The translations under genes and the position numbers were made by a program. 64,000 nt of DNA from Agromyces sp. Soil535. Lineage in GTDB: Bacteria; Actinomycetota; Actinomycetes; Actinomycetales; Microbacteriaceae. Location: NCBI RefSeq assembly GCF_001428255.1, contig NZ_LMRW01000023.1:186309-250308 (forward strand). The letters are read 5' to 3'. The notes below the pieces were generated by a model. The model worked only from the letters and a program-made list of their open reading frames with translations, was not told where the DNA came from and ran no database searches. Shown here one piece after another: positions 35,921-44,083 of the stretch (the stretch's first letter is position 1; every line of letters starts with the position of its first letter).

Positions 35921-36035
35921 GATTCGACGCTAGCATCCAGCGCGTCGGATGTCAGGTGCCCCTGCGACTCCAGGTCGGCCGTCGATCCCGGCGTCGACGA
36001 AGGCAGAAGCAGAACGAGCCGTCGGCGGATCATCT

Positions 36036-36072
36036 ATAAGCATTGACTTATCTAAGCCGTGCTTGATATTCT
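36036..36072 (+). promoter_or_regulatory. Leaderless promoter with ArsR-type operator
   Basis: TTGACT (36043-36048), 18-bp spacer, TATTCT (36067-36072), six bases, ATG. Arms ATAAG (36036-36040) and CTTAT (36047-36051) flank 6 bp over the -35. This suggests autorepression by the ArsR product. Confidence 0.65.
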
Positions 36073-36078
36073 CTGCCC

Positions 36079-36429
36079 ATGCACGCCTTCGATGTCCTCG
36101 GTGATCCGGTCCGCCGTCGGATCCTCGAGCTGCTGGTCGACGATGAGCGGTCGTCGGGTGACATCGTGGCGGTCATCCGCGCGGAGTTCGGCATCACCCA
36201 ACCGGCCGTCTCCCAACACCTTCGCGTCCTCCGCGAGAACGGGTTCGCGCGCGTTCGCGCCGAGGGCACCCGCCGGCTGTATGCCGTCGATGCGAGTCCA
36301 CTGCAGGACGTCGATCGATGGCTCCAGCCGTTCCGGCAGTTCTGGACCCAGCGGCTCGACGCCCTGGGCACGGAGCTCGCCAGGGGGCGCCGAGAACGGC
36401 GCGCTCGCACCGCAACCAAGGAGGATTGA
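36079..36429 (+). CDS. ArsR-family regulator
   Basis: 116 aa. DVLGDPVRRRILELLVDDERSSGDIVAVI, FGITQPAVSQHLRVLRENGFARVRAEGTRRLYAVD is the ArsR winged helix. No metal-binding Cys motif, so it senses something other than a metal, as ArsR proteins paired with SRPBCC partners usually do. It precedes an SRPBCC gene by 4 bp. Leaderless start. Confidence 0.87.
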   Translation: MHAFDVLGDPVRRRILELLVDDERSSGDIVAVIRAEFGITQPAVSQHLRVLRENGFARVRAEGTRRLYAVDASPLQDVDRWLQPFRQFWTQRLDALGTELARGRRERRARTATKED

Positions 36430-36433
36430 CCAA

Positions 36434-37042
36434 GTGTTCGACATGTTCGAAGAACTCGCCGCCATCCACCGCGACGTCGTGCGCGACGACGGCGGCGAGA
36501 CCGTTTCGCTGAAGCTTGCCCGTACGTACGAGGCCGACGCAGATGATGTCTGGGACGCCTTGACCAACCCCGAGCGCCTCCCCCGCTGGTTCTACCCGAT
36601 CAGTGGCGATCTGAGGATTGGAGGCAGCTTTCAGTTCGAGGGCAATGCAGGCGGCGAGATCCGTCAGTGCGACCGGCCGACTCGGCTCCAGGTGACCTTC
36701 GGCGGCCCTGACAGCGTCGTCGAAGTCGGTCTCTCCGAGTCCGGCGCCGAGACGACCGTCGAACTCACGCACACCGTTCCGCTGGCGATGGCCGGGAGCG
36801 GGGCTGGGGCGCTCTTCGTAGGGCCGGGTTGGGACGGGGCCCTGCTCGGGCTCGGCATCCACCTGCGCGGAGAGGCGGTCGGCGACCCGCTGGAAGCGGC
36901 GAACTCCCCCGAGGTCGTCGGGTTCAACCGTGGGTCGATTGATCGGTGGGTCGAAGCCATCGACTCATCCGGCACCGCGACGGCAGAGGAGATCGCCGGC
37001 GCTCGTGAGGTGGCGGTCGCCCGGTACACCGTCGTGCCCTGA
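36434..37042 (+). CDS. SRPBCC (AHSA1-like) protein
   Basis: 202 aa. LKLARTYEADADDVWDALTNPERLPRWFYP is the standard AHSA1 N-terminal part; the C-terminal half (SIDRWVEAIDSSGTATAEEIAGAREVAVARY) is helical and longer than the minimum. GTG start 8 nt after AAGGAGGA, which overlaps the arsR end. Paired with ArsR in one operon, equivalent to the fused protein at 17157-18011 but as two chains. Confidence 0.83.
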   Translation: MFDMFEELAAIHRDVVRDDGGETVSLKLARTYEADADDVWDALTNPERLPRWFYPISGDLRIGGSFQFEGNAGGEIRQCDRPTRLQVTFGGPDSVVEVGLSESGAETTVELTHTVPLAMAGSGAGALFVGPGWDGALLGLGIHLRGEAVGDPLEAANSPEVVGFNRGSIDRWVEAIDSSGTATAEEIAGAREVAVARYTVVP

Positions 37043-37205
37043 TACGACAGCCGAAGAGCCGCCGGGAGTCGACCGTCAGGTGCTCGGCGGCTCCTCGACG
37101 TGTGTTTCGCGGTCCCCATCCCTCTCCGCTCTCCGCGTCGTGCGAGTCCGCAGCCGAGCGTGGCATGATGGTTTGATCAAGTCGTAAAGCCGCAGGAGGA
37201 TGCCG

Positions 37206-37577
37206 GTGCTATCCGAGCCCAACCGCCCCCTCTACGAGGTGAAGGCGGGCCTGTTCAAGGGGCTCGCGCACCCCATCCGCATCCGCATCCTCGAGGTGCT
37301 CTCGGCCGCCCCGGAAGCGTCGGTTTCGGAACTCATCACCGCGACCTCGCTCGAGGCCTCCCATCTCTCGCAGCACCTCGCGGTCCTTCGTCGCAACCGG
37401 CTCGTGGTCGCGGACCGGCGCGGAAGCCTCGTGTACTACCGGCTCGCCTATCCGCAGGTGGCGGACCTCCTGCGCGTCGCGCGGGCGCTGCTCGGCGAGA
37501 TCCTCGAGACCACCCAGCGCCAGCTCGTCGAGCAGGACGGGCTGCCCGAGATCCCTCCCGTGAGCGTGACGACGTGA
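37206..37577 (+). CDS. ArsR-family regulator of the SulP transporter
   Basis: 123 aa. VKAGLFKGLAHPIRIRILEVLSAA, then ASHLSQHLAVLRRNRLVVADRRGSLVYYRLA, ArsR winged helix, no metal site visible. AGGAGG (37194-37199) is six bases from GTG 37206, whereas the ATG at 37200 touches it, so GTG is taken. A TTGATCAA palindrome (37173-37180) upstream is a possible operator. Overlaps sulP as GTGA. Confidence 0.85.
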   Translation: MLSEPNRPLYEVKAGLFKGLAHPIRIRILEVLSAAPEASVSELITATSLEASHLSQHLAVLRRNRLVVADRRGSLVYYRLAYPQVADLLRVARALLGEILETTQRQLVEQDGLPEIPPVSVTT

Positions 37578-39310
37578 GCGACGACACCTCCACGGGCGCC
37601 GATCCCGGAGGGGACGCACCGATGGGCGACTCCCCCGTGGCATCCGTCTCGCGCGCTCGATGGCAGCGCGCCGCGGCCGCCGTGCGCAGCCTCGCGCCCG
37701 CGGCATCCGACTACCGAGGGCTGGGACGCACGTGGCGCGGCGACCTGGCGGCCGGGGTCACGGTCGGCATCGTCGCGCTGCCGCTCGCACTCGCCTTCGG
37801 GGTGAGCTCGGGCGCCGGCGCCGAGAGCGGTCTCGTGACCGCGATCGTCGCCGGGCTGGTCGCTGCCGTGTTCGGCGGCTCGAACGTGCAGGTGTCGGGG
37901 CCGACCGGCGCGATGGTCGTCGTGCTCGGCCCGATCATCGCCGCGAACGGCGTCGGGGTGCTGGCCGTGCTGTGCGTACTCGCGGGATTCATCGTGATCG
38001 TCGCCGGCGTACTTCGGCTTGGCCGCGCGGTCACGTACATTCCCTGGCCGGTGATCGAGGGCTTCACCCTCGGCATCGCGATCATCATCTTCCTGCAGCA
38101 GGTTCCTGCGGCCATCGGCGCCGACCCCTGGCCGAGCCCCAACGCGTTCCTCGCCGCGGTCGGGGCCGTGCCGAGCGCGAGCTGGCCCGAAGTCGGCTGG
38201 ACGCTCGGGATCGTCGCGGTCGTCGCGGCGATCATGGTCCTCGCCCCTCGGATCCACCCGCGCTTCCCGGGCTCCATCGTGGCGATCGTCGTGGTCAGCA
38301 TCATCACGGCCGTCGCCGGCCTGCCCGTCGACACGATCGGCCAGCTGCCCGCGGGACTCCCTGCCCCGACGTTGCCGACCGCCGACTGGGTGACGCTCGC
38401 CAGCCTCGCCGGCCCCGCCCTCGCCATCGCGGCCCTCGCGGCGATCGAGTCGCTCCTCTCGGCGCGGGTCGCCGCGTCGATCTCCGATACCGGCCCGTAC
38501 GACGCCGACCGGGAGCTCGTCGGCCAGGGACTGGCGTCGATCGCCTCCGGGTTCTTCGGCGGCATGCCGGCGACCGGGGCGATCGCCCGTACCGCGGTGA
38601 ACGTGCGCTCAGGTGGTCGCACCCGGCTCGCGGCGATCACCCACGCGGTCCTGCTCCTCGGCGTCGTGTCATTCGGGGCGGCGATCGTCGCGCGCATCCC
38701 GCTCGCCGCGCTCGCGGGGGTGCTCATGGTCACCGCGTTCCGCATGATCTCGATCGCGACCGTGCGCACCGTCGTCGGTTCCACCCGCGCCGACGCCATC
38801 GTGTTCGTCGTCACCGCCGTCATCACGGTGAGCTTCGACCTCATCTACGCCGTGCTCATCGGGATCGCCGCAGCCGCGTTCTTCGCCCTGCGCGCCCTCG
38901 CCCGCTCGAGCGGGGTGCATCGCGAGGAGCTGCCCGGCCCGGCCGAGCCCGGCGACGAGCGCATCGCCCTGTTCCGGCTCGAGGGCGCGCTGTTCTTCGG
39001 CGCCGCCGAGCGCATGCTCGAGCGCGTCGGCGACATCCGCGACATCGAGGTCGTCGTCATCCGGATGTCGCAGCTGCAGATCCTCGATGCCACCGGCGCG
39101 CAGGTGATCACCGAACTGATCACCGCCCTCGAACGCCGCGGGGTGACCGTGCTCGTGAAGGGAATCCAGACCCGCCACCTGCGACTCGCGGAGCGCGTCG
39201 GCGTGATCGCATCGCTGCGGCACCAGAACCACCTGTTCGACGAGCTCAAGCCCGCGGTGGAGCATGCGCGAAGTCATGTGCGACGAGCCGCCGAGCAGTC
39301 GCAGCCCTGA
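37574..39310 (+). CDS. SulP-family anion transporter with STAS domain
   Basis: 578 aa. After a 55-residue soluble start come about 11-12 membrane segments (AGVTVGIVALPLALAFGVSSGAG, SGPTGAMVVVLGPIIAANG) and a cytoplasmic STAS domain from about residue 455 (IALFRLEGALFFGAAERM, LDATGAQVITELITAL). SulP proteins move sulfate, bicarbonate or chloride; the substrate is not readable. Translationally coupled to an ArsR regulator, an arrangement that suggests anion- or pH-linked control. Confidence 0.9.
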   Translation: MSDDTSTGADPGGDAPMGDSPVASVSRARWQRAAAAVRSLAPAASDYRGLGRTWRGDLAAGVTVGIVALPLALAFGVSSGAGAESGLVTAIVAGLVAAVFGGSNVQVSGPTGAMVVVLGPIIAANGVGVLAVLCVLAGFIVIVAGVLRLGRAVTYIPWPVIEGFTLGIAIIIFLQQVPAAIGADPWPSPNAFLAAVGAVPSASWPEVGWTLGIVAVVAAIMVLAPRIHPRFPGSIVAIVVVSIITAVAGLPVDTIGQLPAGLPAPTLPTADWVTLASLAGPALAIAALAAIESLLSARVAASISDTGPYDADRELVGQGLASIASGFFGGMPATGAIARTAVNVRSGGRTRLAAITHAVLLLGVVSFGAAIVARIPLAALAGVLMVTAFRMISIATVRTVVGSTRADAIVFVVTAVITVSFDLIYAVLIGIAAAAFFALRALARSSGVHREELPGPAEPGDERIALFRLEGALFFGAAERMLERVGDIRDIEVVVIRMSQLQILDATGAQVITELITALERRGVTVLVKGIQTRHLRLAERVGVIASLRHQNHLFDELKPAVEHARSHVRRAAEQSQP

Positions 39311-39313
39311 CGA

Positions 39314-39703
39314 TCAGCCGGAATCGCCGCTGCGCTCGAGCTGGCCGATCTGGGCGCCGTCGCTCCCGAGGATCGTCATCGTCGAACCGGAGATCGTCGC
39401 CTGGCTCAGCCCGTCGAGCCAGGTGTCGACGTCGGGGCACGCCATCCGGGTCGATGCCACGGAGTCGAAGTACACGATGTCGTCGTCCTCGAGCCGCCAT
39501 GAGCCCGACAGGCGGTTGCACCCGTCGGTTCCGCTGAGCACGCCGCCCTCGTCGAGCGTGAGTGAGGGCGCATCCTCGTCGGTGGACTCGATCCACGTGC
39601 CGACGGGATCGATCGGCTCATCGCCGGGCGACGTCGCGCAGCCGGCCAGTGCCACGGCGGCCACGATGATGGTCACTGCGAACGGAGCACGCATCCGAGA
39701 CAT
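39314..39703 (-). CDS. META-domain lipoprotein (HslJ-like)
   Basis: 129 aa. Signal peptide with lipobox LAGC (C22), then VGTWIESTDEDAPSLTLDEGGVLSGTDGCNRLSGSW, the META fold with its G-C-N-x-x-x-G motif. Outward-facing lipid-anchored protein; HslJ relatives are linked to stress resistance. TATGCT (39710-39715), six bases, ATG: leaderless. Its stop is 3 bp from the sulP stop. Confidence 0.8.
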   Translation of the reverse strand: MSRMRAPFAVTIIVAAVALAGCATSPGDEPIDPVGTWIESTDEDAPSLTLDEGGVLSGTDGCNRLSGSWRLEDDDIVYFDSVASTRMACPDVDTWLDGLSQATISGSTMTILGSDGAQIGQLERSGDSG

Positions 39704-39859
39704 GCTCGCAGCATAGCCCTCGCCGTTCTCGCGGTGGACGATGCGCCCGCCGACAAATCGACGAGGACGCGCGCCCTCACATCCGACACTCAGCCGCCAT
39801 GGAGGAATAGCCTGACTCCTGCAACGCACCACGTCGTCGTTCAAAAGGAAGGGCATCTC

Positions 39860-40474
39860 ATGTCTACGCCGCAGTCCAATATGGGGTTCGCCGCGTTCAC
39901 GCTGGACTCAGCGGAACTGTCGAAGTCCGCGATCAACACCGTGCGCACGACCCTCGGGATCACGGGCGCCGTCGCGCTCATCGTCGGCATCCTGATCACG
40001 TTCTGGCCGAAGAACTCCCTCCTCGTGATCACCGTGATCCTGGGTATCTACTTCATCATCGCCGGGCTCGCGTACGCAGGCCTCGGCATCTTCTCCAGGG
40101 GCATCTCGGGCGGGGCAAGGACGCTCGACATCATCCTCGGGATCCTGTTCGTGATCGGCGGCATCCTCGCCCTCGCGAACGTCCAGGCCGCGGCCGAACT
40201 GCTCGCGGTGTTCTTCGGCCTCCTCATCGGCATCCTGTGGATCGTCGAAGGGGTCGTCGCACTCGTGCAGTCGGGCGATGCGCCGTCGAGGGGGTGGGCG
40301 ATCTTCTTCGGCATCCTGAGCATCGTCGCCGGCATCGTGTTGCTGTTCTCGCCGCTGTGGGGAACGGTCGTGCTCTTCATCATCGCGGGCATCGGCCTGA
40401 TCGTGCTCGGCATCGTGCAGATCGTGCGTGCCTTCACGTTCGGCCGGGGCGCGAGCGCTGCTGCAGCCGCGTAG
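39860..40474 (+). CDS. HdeD-family/DUF308 membrane protein
   Basis: 204 aa with six membrane helices in three alpha-hairpins (VALIVGILITFWPKNSLLVITVILGIYFIIAG; DIILGILFVIGGILALA; IFFGILSIVAGIVLLFSPLWG). HdeD relatives are tied to acid stress in enterics; role here unknown. AAAAGGAAGGG lies 8 nt before the ATG. Monocistronic with a strong hairpin after it. Confidence 0.83.
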   Translation: MSTPQSNMGFAAFTLDSAELSKSAINTVRTTLGITGAVALIVGILITFWPKNSLLVITVILGIYFIIAGLAYAGLGIFSRGISGGARTLDIILGILFVIGGILALANVQAAAELLAVFFGLLIGILWIVEGVVALVQSGDAPSRGWAIFFGILSIVAGIVLLFSPLWGTVVLFIIAGIGLIVLGIVQIVRAFTFGRGASAAAAA

Positions 40475-40492
40475 GGACCGATCGACGACGAA

Positions 40493-40529
40493 GGCCGGTT
40501 CCGGAGCGCGCACCGCTCCGGAACCGGCC
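40493..40529. terminator. Bidirectional terminator
   Basis: 16-bp perfect arms GGCCGGTTCCGGAGCG / CGCTCCGGAACCGGCC with a 5-nt loop, between convergent genes. Confidence 0.85.
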
Positions 40530-40552
40530 GTTCGCCATGGCCGATGCGCGGC

Positions 40553-41320
40553 CTAGTCCTCGCGAGTGAAGCCCGACGTGTCACCCACGTAGCGGGTGTG
40601 GTCGGCCGGAACAGGGTCGACGACGGCCGACGCCACCTCCGCGGCGAACTCCGACACGTTGTAGAGGCGCCCGGCGTCCTCCTTGCGGGCGGCGATGGCG
40701 CCCGGGTTCGCGCGCTCGAGCAACGTGGCGGTGATCGTGCCCTCGATCATGTCGCCCGACACCACCACGAACTCGACGCCGGATGCGTCGAACTCGGGCA
40801 GCTTGGCGCGCAGCGCGTCCTCGCCGGCGCGCTTGGACAGTGCCACGGGCTCGTATTCGGGCATCGTGGGGGTGGTGCGGATGAAGTGCGCCTGGTGGCT
40901 CGTGACGAATACGATGCGGGCGCCGTCTGCGAGGTGCGGCAGCGCGCCCTCGACGACGTTGACCTGCGCGTCGCGGTTGAGCCGCATCGCGTAGTCCTCC
41001 CCCATGCCCGACTCCATGCCGCCCGAGGCATTCAGGACGACGATGTCGATCGGGCCGAATTCGGCGGCGGTGCGCTCGAACATCTCGGCGACGGATGCCG
41101 CGTCGGTGAGGTCGGCCCCGACTGCGATGGCGCGGCCGCCCGCCTCGGTGATCTCGGCGGCGACCTTCTCGGCCCGCGGGGCCTTGCTGCGGTAGTTGAC
41201 GACCACCGCCGCGCCCGCCCCTGCGAGGTACCGCACGGTGTCGGCGCCGATGCCGCGCGACGAGCCCGTGACGAGTGCGACGCGACCGTCGAGCGATCCG
41301 GGGGCGAGTGGGTTGGTCAC
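40553..41320 (-). CDS. SDR-family oxidoreductase with a displaced active-site Tyr
   Basis: 255 aa. VTGSSRGIG cofactor loop, NASGG in place of NNAG, and catalytic Ser region FVTSHQAHF. In place of YxxxK the sequence reads YEPVALSK, where Tyr is seven residues before the Lys, so the classical tetrad is altered. It may be a divergent reductase or non-catalytic. GTG start 8 nt after GAGGAG. The C-terminus FTRED is acidic. Confidence 0.8.
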   Translation of the reverse strand: MTNPLAPGSLDGRVALVTGSSRGIGADTVRYLAGAGAAVVVNYRSKAPRAEKVAAEITEAGGRAIAVGADLTDAASVAEMFERTAAEFGPIDIVVLNASGGMESGMGEDYAMRLNRDAQVNVVEGALPHLADGARIVFVTSHQAHFIRTTPTMPEYEPVALSKRAGEDALRAKLPEFDASGVEFVVVSGDMIEGTITATLLERANPGAIAARKEDAGRLYNVSEFAAEVASAVVDPVPADHTRYVGDTSGFTRED

Positions 41321-41452
41321 GGCAGGGACTCCTCGTGGCTTCTGGTGCGGACGGACGGTCCTGGCGGGGCGCCGAACCGAGACTATCAACTCCCCCGCCG
41401 CGGCATCCGCCCTGCTAGTTTCGAACCGGGGTGCGTGCGAAGGAGACCGAAT

Positions 41453-41926
41453 TTGGATGTGCTGACCCAGTACGCGTGGATCGTCTGGTTGGTCCTGATC
41501 CTCGTGTTCGCGACGATCGAGGTCTTCACGCTCGAGATGACGTTCCTCATGCTTGCCCTCGGCAGCGTCGCCGGTCTGCTGTCCGGACTCTTCGGCATCC
41601 CCTGGTGGGCGCAGTTCATCATCGCCGCAGTCGTCGCGGTCGCGCTCATCCTCACGCTGCGACCGCCGCTGCTTCGGCTGCTGAGGCGCGGCGGCGACCC
41701 GGCCCGCAGCAACATCGACGCGCTCATCGGGGCCGACGGCTCGGTCGTTCGCACGGTTACGCCGTCGGGCGGCCAGGTTCGTCTCCAGAATGGAGAGATC
41801 TGGACGGCGCGCCTCTCCCCCATCACCGAGCAGGTGGATGTCGCGGTGGGCCAGCGCGTGCTCGTCACCGGCATCGATGGCGCGACGGCGGTCGTCGTGC
41901 CCGTTGAGAGGAGCACCCCCCAGTGA
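41453..41926 (+). CDS. NfeD-family membrane protein
   Basis: 157 aa. Two to three N-terminal membrane helices and a C-terminal OB-fold domain (ALIGADGSVVRTVTPSGGQVRLQNGEIWTA). NfeD proteins are partners of SPFH/stomatin proteins in membrane organisation and quality control. TTG start seven bases after AAGGAG. Overlaps the SPFH gene by four bases (GTGA). Confidence 0.85.
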   Translation: MDVLTQYAWIVWLVLILVFATIEVFTLEMTFLMLALGSVAGLLSGLFGIPWWAQFIIAAVVAVALILTLRPPLLRLLRRGGDPARSNIDALIGADGSVVRTVTPSGGQVRLQNGEIWTARLSPITEQVDVAVGQRVLVTGIDGATAVVVPVERSTPQ

Positions 41927-42873
41927 TCGAAGTCTCCACCATCATCGGCGTGGTCGTCGTCGCGGCCATCGCCATCTTCGTGATCGTGATCCTCGCGCGA
42001 TCGATCCGCATCATCCCGCAGGCCTACGCCGGCGTCGTCGAGCGACTCGGCCGGTACCACAAGACCCTCACGCCCGGACTGAACCTGCTGGTGCCGTTCA
42101 TCGATCGGCTCCGCCCGCTCGTCGACCTGCGCGAGACGGTGGTCTCGTTCCCGCCGCAGCCGGTGATCACCGAGGACAACCTCGTGGTCTCGATCGACAC
42201 GGTCGTCTACTTCCAGGTCACGGATGCCCGGGCGGCCACCTACGAGATCGCGAACTACCTCGGGGCGGTGGAGCAACTGACGACCACGACCCTCCGCAAC
42301 GTGGTCGGCGGCCTCAACCTCGAAGAGGCCCTCACCAGCCGCGACAACATCAACGGCCAGCTGCGCATCGTGCTCGACGAGGCGACCGGCAAGTGGGGCA
42401 TCCGCGTCTCGCGGGTGGAGCTGAAGGCGATCGACCCGCCCCTCTCCATCCAGGACTCGATGGAGAAGCAGATGCGCGCCGAGCGCGACCGGCGTGCGCT
42501 CATCCTGACCGCCGAGGGCACGAAGCAGTCGCAGATCCTCACTGCCGAGGGCGCCCGGCAGGCCGCGATCCTCCAGGCCGAGGGCGATGCGAAGGCCGCG
42601 GTGCTGCGCGCGCAGGGCGAGGCGGAGGCGATCCTCACCGTCTTCGACGCCATTCACAAGGGCGACCCCGATCCCAAGCTGCTCAGCTACCAGTACCTGC
42701 AGATGCTGCCGCAGCTGGCGGAGGGCCAGGCCAACAAGCTGTGGATCATCCCGAGTGAGCTCACCGAGGCGCTGAAGGGCATCGGCAAGGCGTTCACGCC
42801 GCAGTCGGGGGCACCGACGGATGCCCCGCCTGCCGACCCGTCGACGCGGATCTCGCCCACCGACCGACCCTGA
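41923..42873 (+). CDS. SPFH/Band 7 (stomatin/QmcA-like) protein
   Basis: 316 aa. One N-terminal membrane helix (about 7-27), then RIIPQAYAGVVERLGRYHKTLTPGLNLLVPFIDRL, the SPFH core, and a long coiled coil with three GEGxRQA/AEGTKQSQ-like repeats (about 185-230) that drives oligomer rings. GTG start overlapping nfeD. The pair is a common two-gene operon. Confidence 0.92.
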   Translation: MIEVSTIIGVVVVAAIAIFVIVILARSIRIIPQAYAGVVERLGRYHKTLTPGLNLLVPFIDRLRPLVDLRETVVSFPPQPVITEDNLVVSIDTVVYFQVTDARAATYEIANYLGAVEQLTTTTLRNVVGGLNLEEALTSRDNINGQLRIVLDEATGKWGIRVSRVELKAIDPPLSIQDSMEKQMRAERDRRALILTAEGTKQSQILTAEGARQAAILQAEGDAKAAVLRAQGEAEAILTVFDAIHKGDPDPKLLSYQYLQMLPQLAEGQANKLWIIPSELTEALKGIGKAFTPQSGAPTDAPPADPSTRISPTDRP

Positions 42874-42879
42874 CGCAGC

Positions 42880-43632
42880 GTGGAGTCGACGTACTTCGAT
42901 CCGCCGAGGCCGCGGGTGCTCGCACACCGCGGCCTCGCGCCCGACGCGCCTGAGAACACCATGCTCGCCTTCGCGAAGGCGGTCGCTATCGGCGCGGCGT
43001 ACCTCGAGACCGACGTGCACGTGTCCCGCGACGGCGTCGCGGTCGTCGCGCACGACCCGACGCTCAAGAGGGTGGCCGGTCGCGACGTCGACGTGTCGGA
43101 GCTCACGATGGGCGAGCTTCGACGCGTCGAGCTCGGGCACGCACAGGGGTTCTGCTCGCTCGAGGAGGCGCTCGACGGGTTCGGGGAGCTGCGGTTCAAC
43201 ATCGACGTGAAGGTCGAGGGCGCCGTCGATCCCACCGTGGCCGCCCTCGCACGCACAGGGTCGGCGTCACGCGTGCTCCTCACGAGCTTCTCCGACGGCC
43301 GACGGCGCCGACTCGCAGGGCTCGTGCCCGACGCGGTCACGTCGGCCGGCCGTGCCGGCGTCATCCGTGCCCGACTCGCGTCACTCCTCTGGCCTCGCAG
43401 GCTCGCCGGCGCACTCCACGGCGCGGCGGCCCTGCAGGTCCCCGAGCGGGTCGGCCCCGTTCGGCTCGTCACTCCTCGCTTCGTGGAGGCGGTGCATCGC
43501 GCCGGCGCGGAGGTGCACGTCTGGACCGTGAACGACCCCGCCGACATGACCCGGCTCCTCGACCTCGGGGTCGACGGGCTCGTCACCGACCGCGCCGACC
43601 TCGCCCTCCCGCTCATCGCCGCTCGAAGCTGA
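42880..43632 (+). CDS. Glycerophosphodiester phosphodiesterase-family protein
   Basis: 250 aa TIM barrel. LAHRGLAPDAPENTMLAF (catalytic His), ETDVHVSRDGVAVVAHDPTL (Glu, Asp and second His) and NIDVK are the GDPD metal and active residues. No signal peptide, so cytosolic. It would release glycerol 3-phosphate from lipid head groups. GTG start 6 bp after the SPFH stop. Confidence 0.9.
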   Translation: MESTYFDPPRPRVLAHRGLAPDAPENTMLAFAKAVAIGAAYLETDVHVSRDGVAVVAHDPTLKRVAGRDVDVSELTMGELRRVELGHAQGFCSLEEALDGFGELRFNIDVKVEGAVDPTVAALARTGSASRVLLTSFSDGRRRRLAGLVPDAVTSAGRAGVIRARLASLLWPRRLAGALHGAAALQVPERVGPVRLVTPRFVEAVHRAGAEVHVWTVNDPADMTRLLDLGVDGLVTDRADLALPLIAARS

Positions 43633-43717
43633 GAATTCCCCGGCAATCCCCCAGTCCTCGGAAAGGGAATGCCCAGCTTGATCGTTTATACCTGTAGACG
43701 ATCGAGAGGAGTACGCC

Positions 43718-44083
43718 ATGGCGGACCGGAGCCTTCGGGGCATGCGAATCGGCGCGCAGAGCCTGCAGAGCGAGGACGGCGTGATCTTCGCCGACCGTGC
43801 CGACTACACCTACCGCTGTGAGACGTGCGGCCGCGAGACCGTGATGACGTTCTCGACCGAGGCAGAGCTTCCCGAGACCTGGGAGTGCAAGTACTGCGGT
43901 GCAGCCGCGACCCTCCTCGTCGACTCCAAGCCGGTCGAGATCGACCGCTCGGGCGAGAAGGTCGCCCGCACTCACTGGGACATGCTGCTCGAGCGCCGCA
44001 CCCGCGCCGAGCTCGAGGAGTTGCTCGAGGAGCGACTCGCGTACCTTCGCGCGCGCCGCGGCCATCAGAAGATCGGCGCCTGA
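43718..44083 (+). CDS. rbpA: RNA polymerase-binding protein RbpA
   Basis: 121 aa, actinobacteria-specific transcription factor that binds RNA polymerase and group 1/2 sigma factors and stabilises the open complex. MADRSLRGMRIGAQSLQSEDG core, zinc knuckle CETCG...CKYCG, basic linker and sigma-binding helix (RRTRAELEELLEERLAYLRAR). GAGAGGAG lies 7 nt before the ATG. Its 3' end overlaps lnt by 19 bp in antisense. Confidence 0.96.
   Translation: MADRSLRGMRIGAQSLQSEDGVIFADRADYTYRCETCGRETVMTFSTEAELPETWECKYCGAAATLLVDSKPVEIDRSGEKVARTHWDMLLERRTRAELEELLEERLAYLRARRGHQKIGA

Noticed and set aside
37646..39537. Arg-rich 625-codon frame within sulP
   Set aside because: Shadow frame of the SulP gene with typical Arg/Gly/Ala bias.
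43665..43690. GGGAAT...GTT upstream of rbpA as a SigR-type promoter
   Set aside because: Spacing between the two boxes is only 13 bases instead of about 18, so it does not fit.
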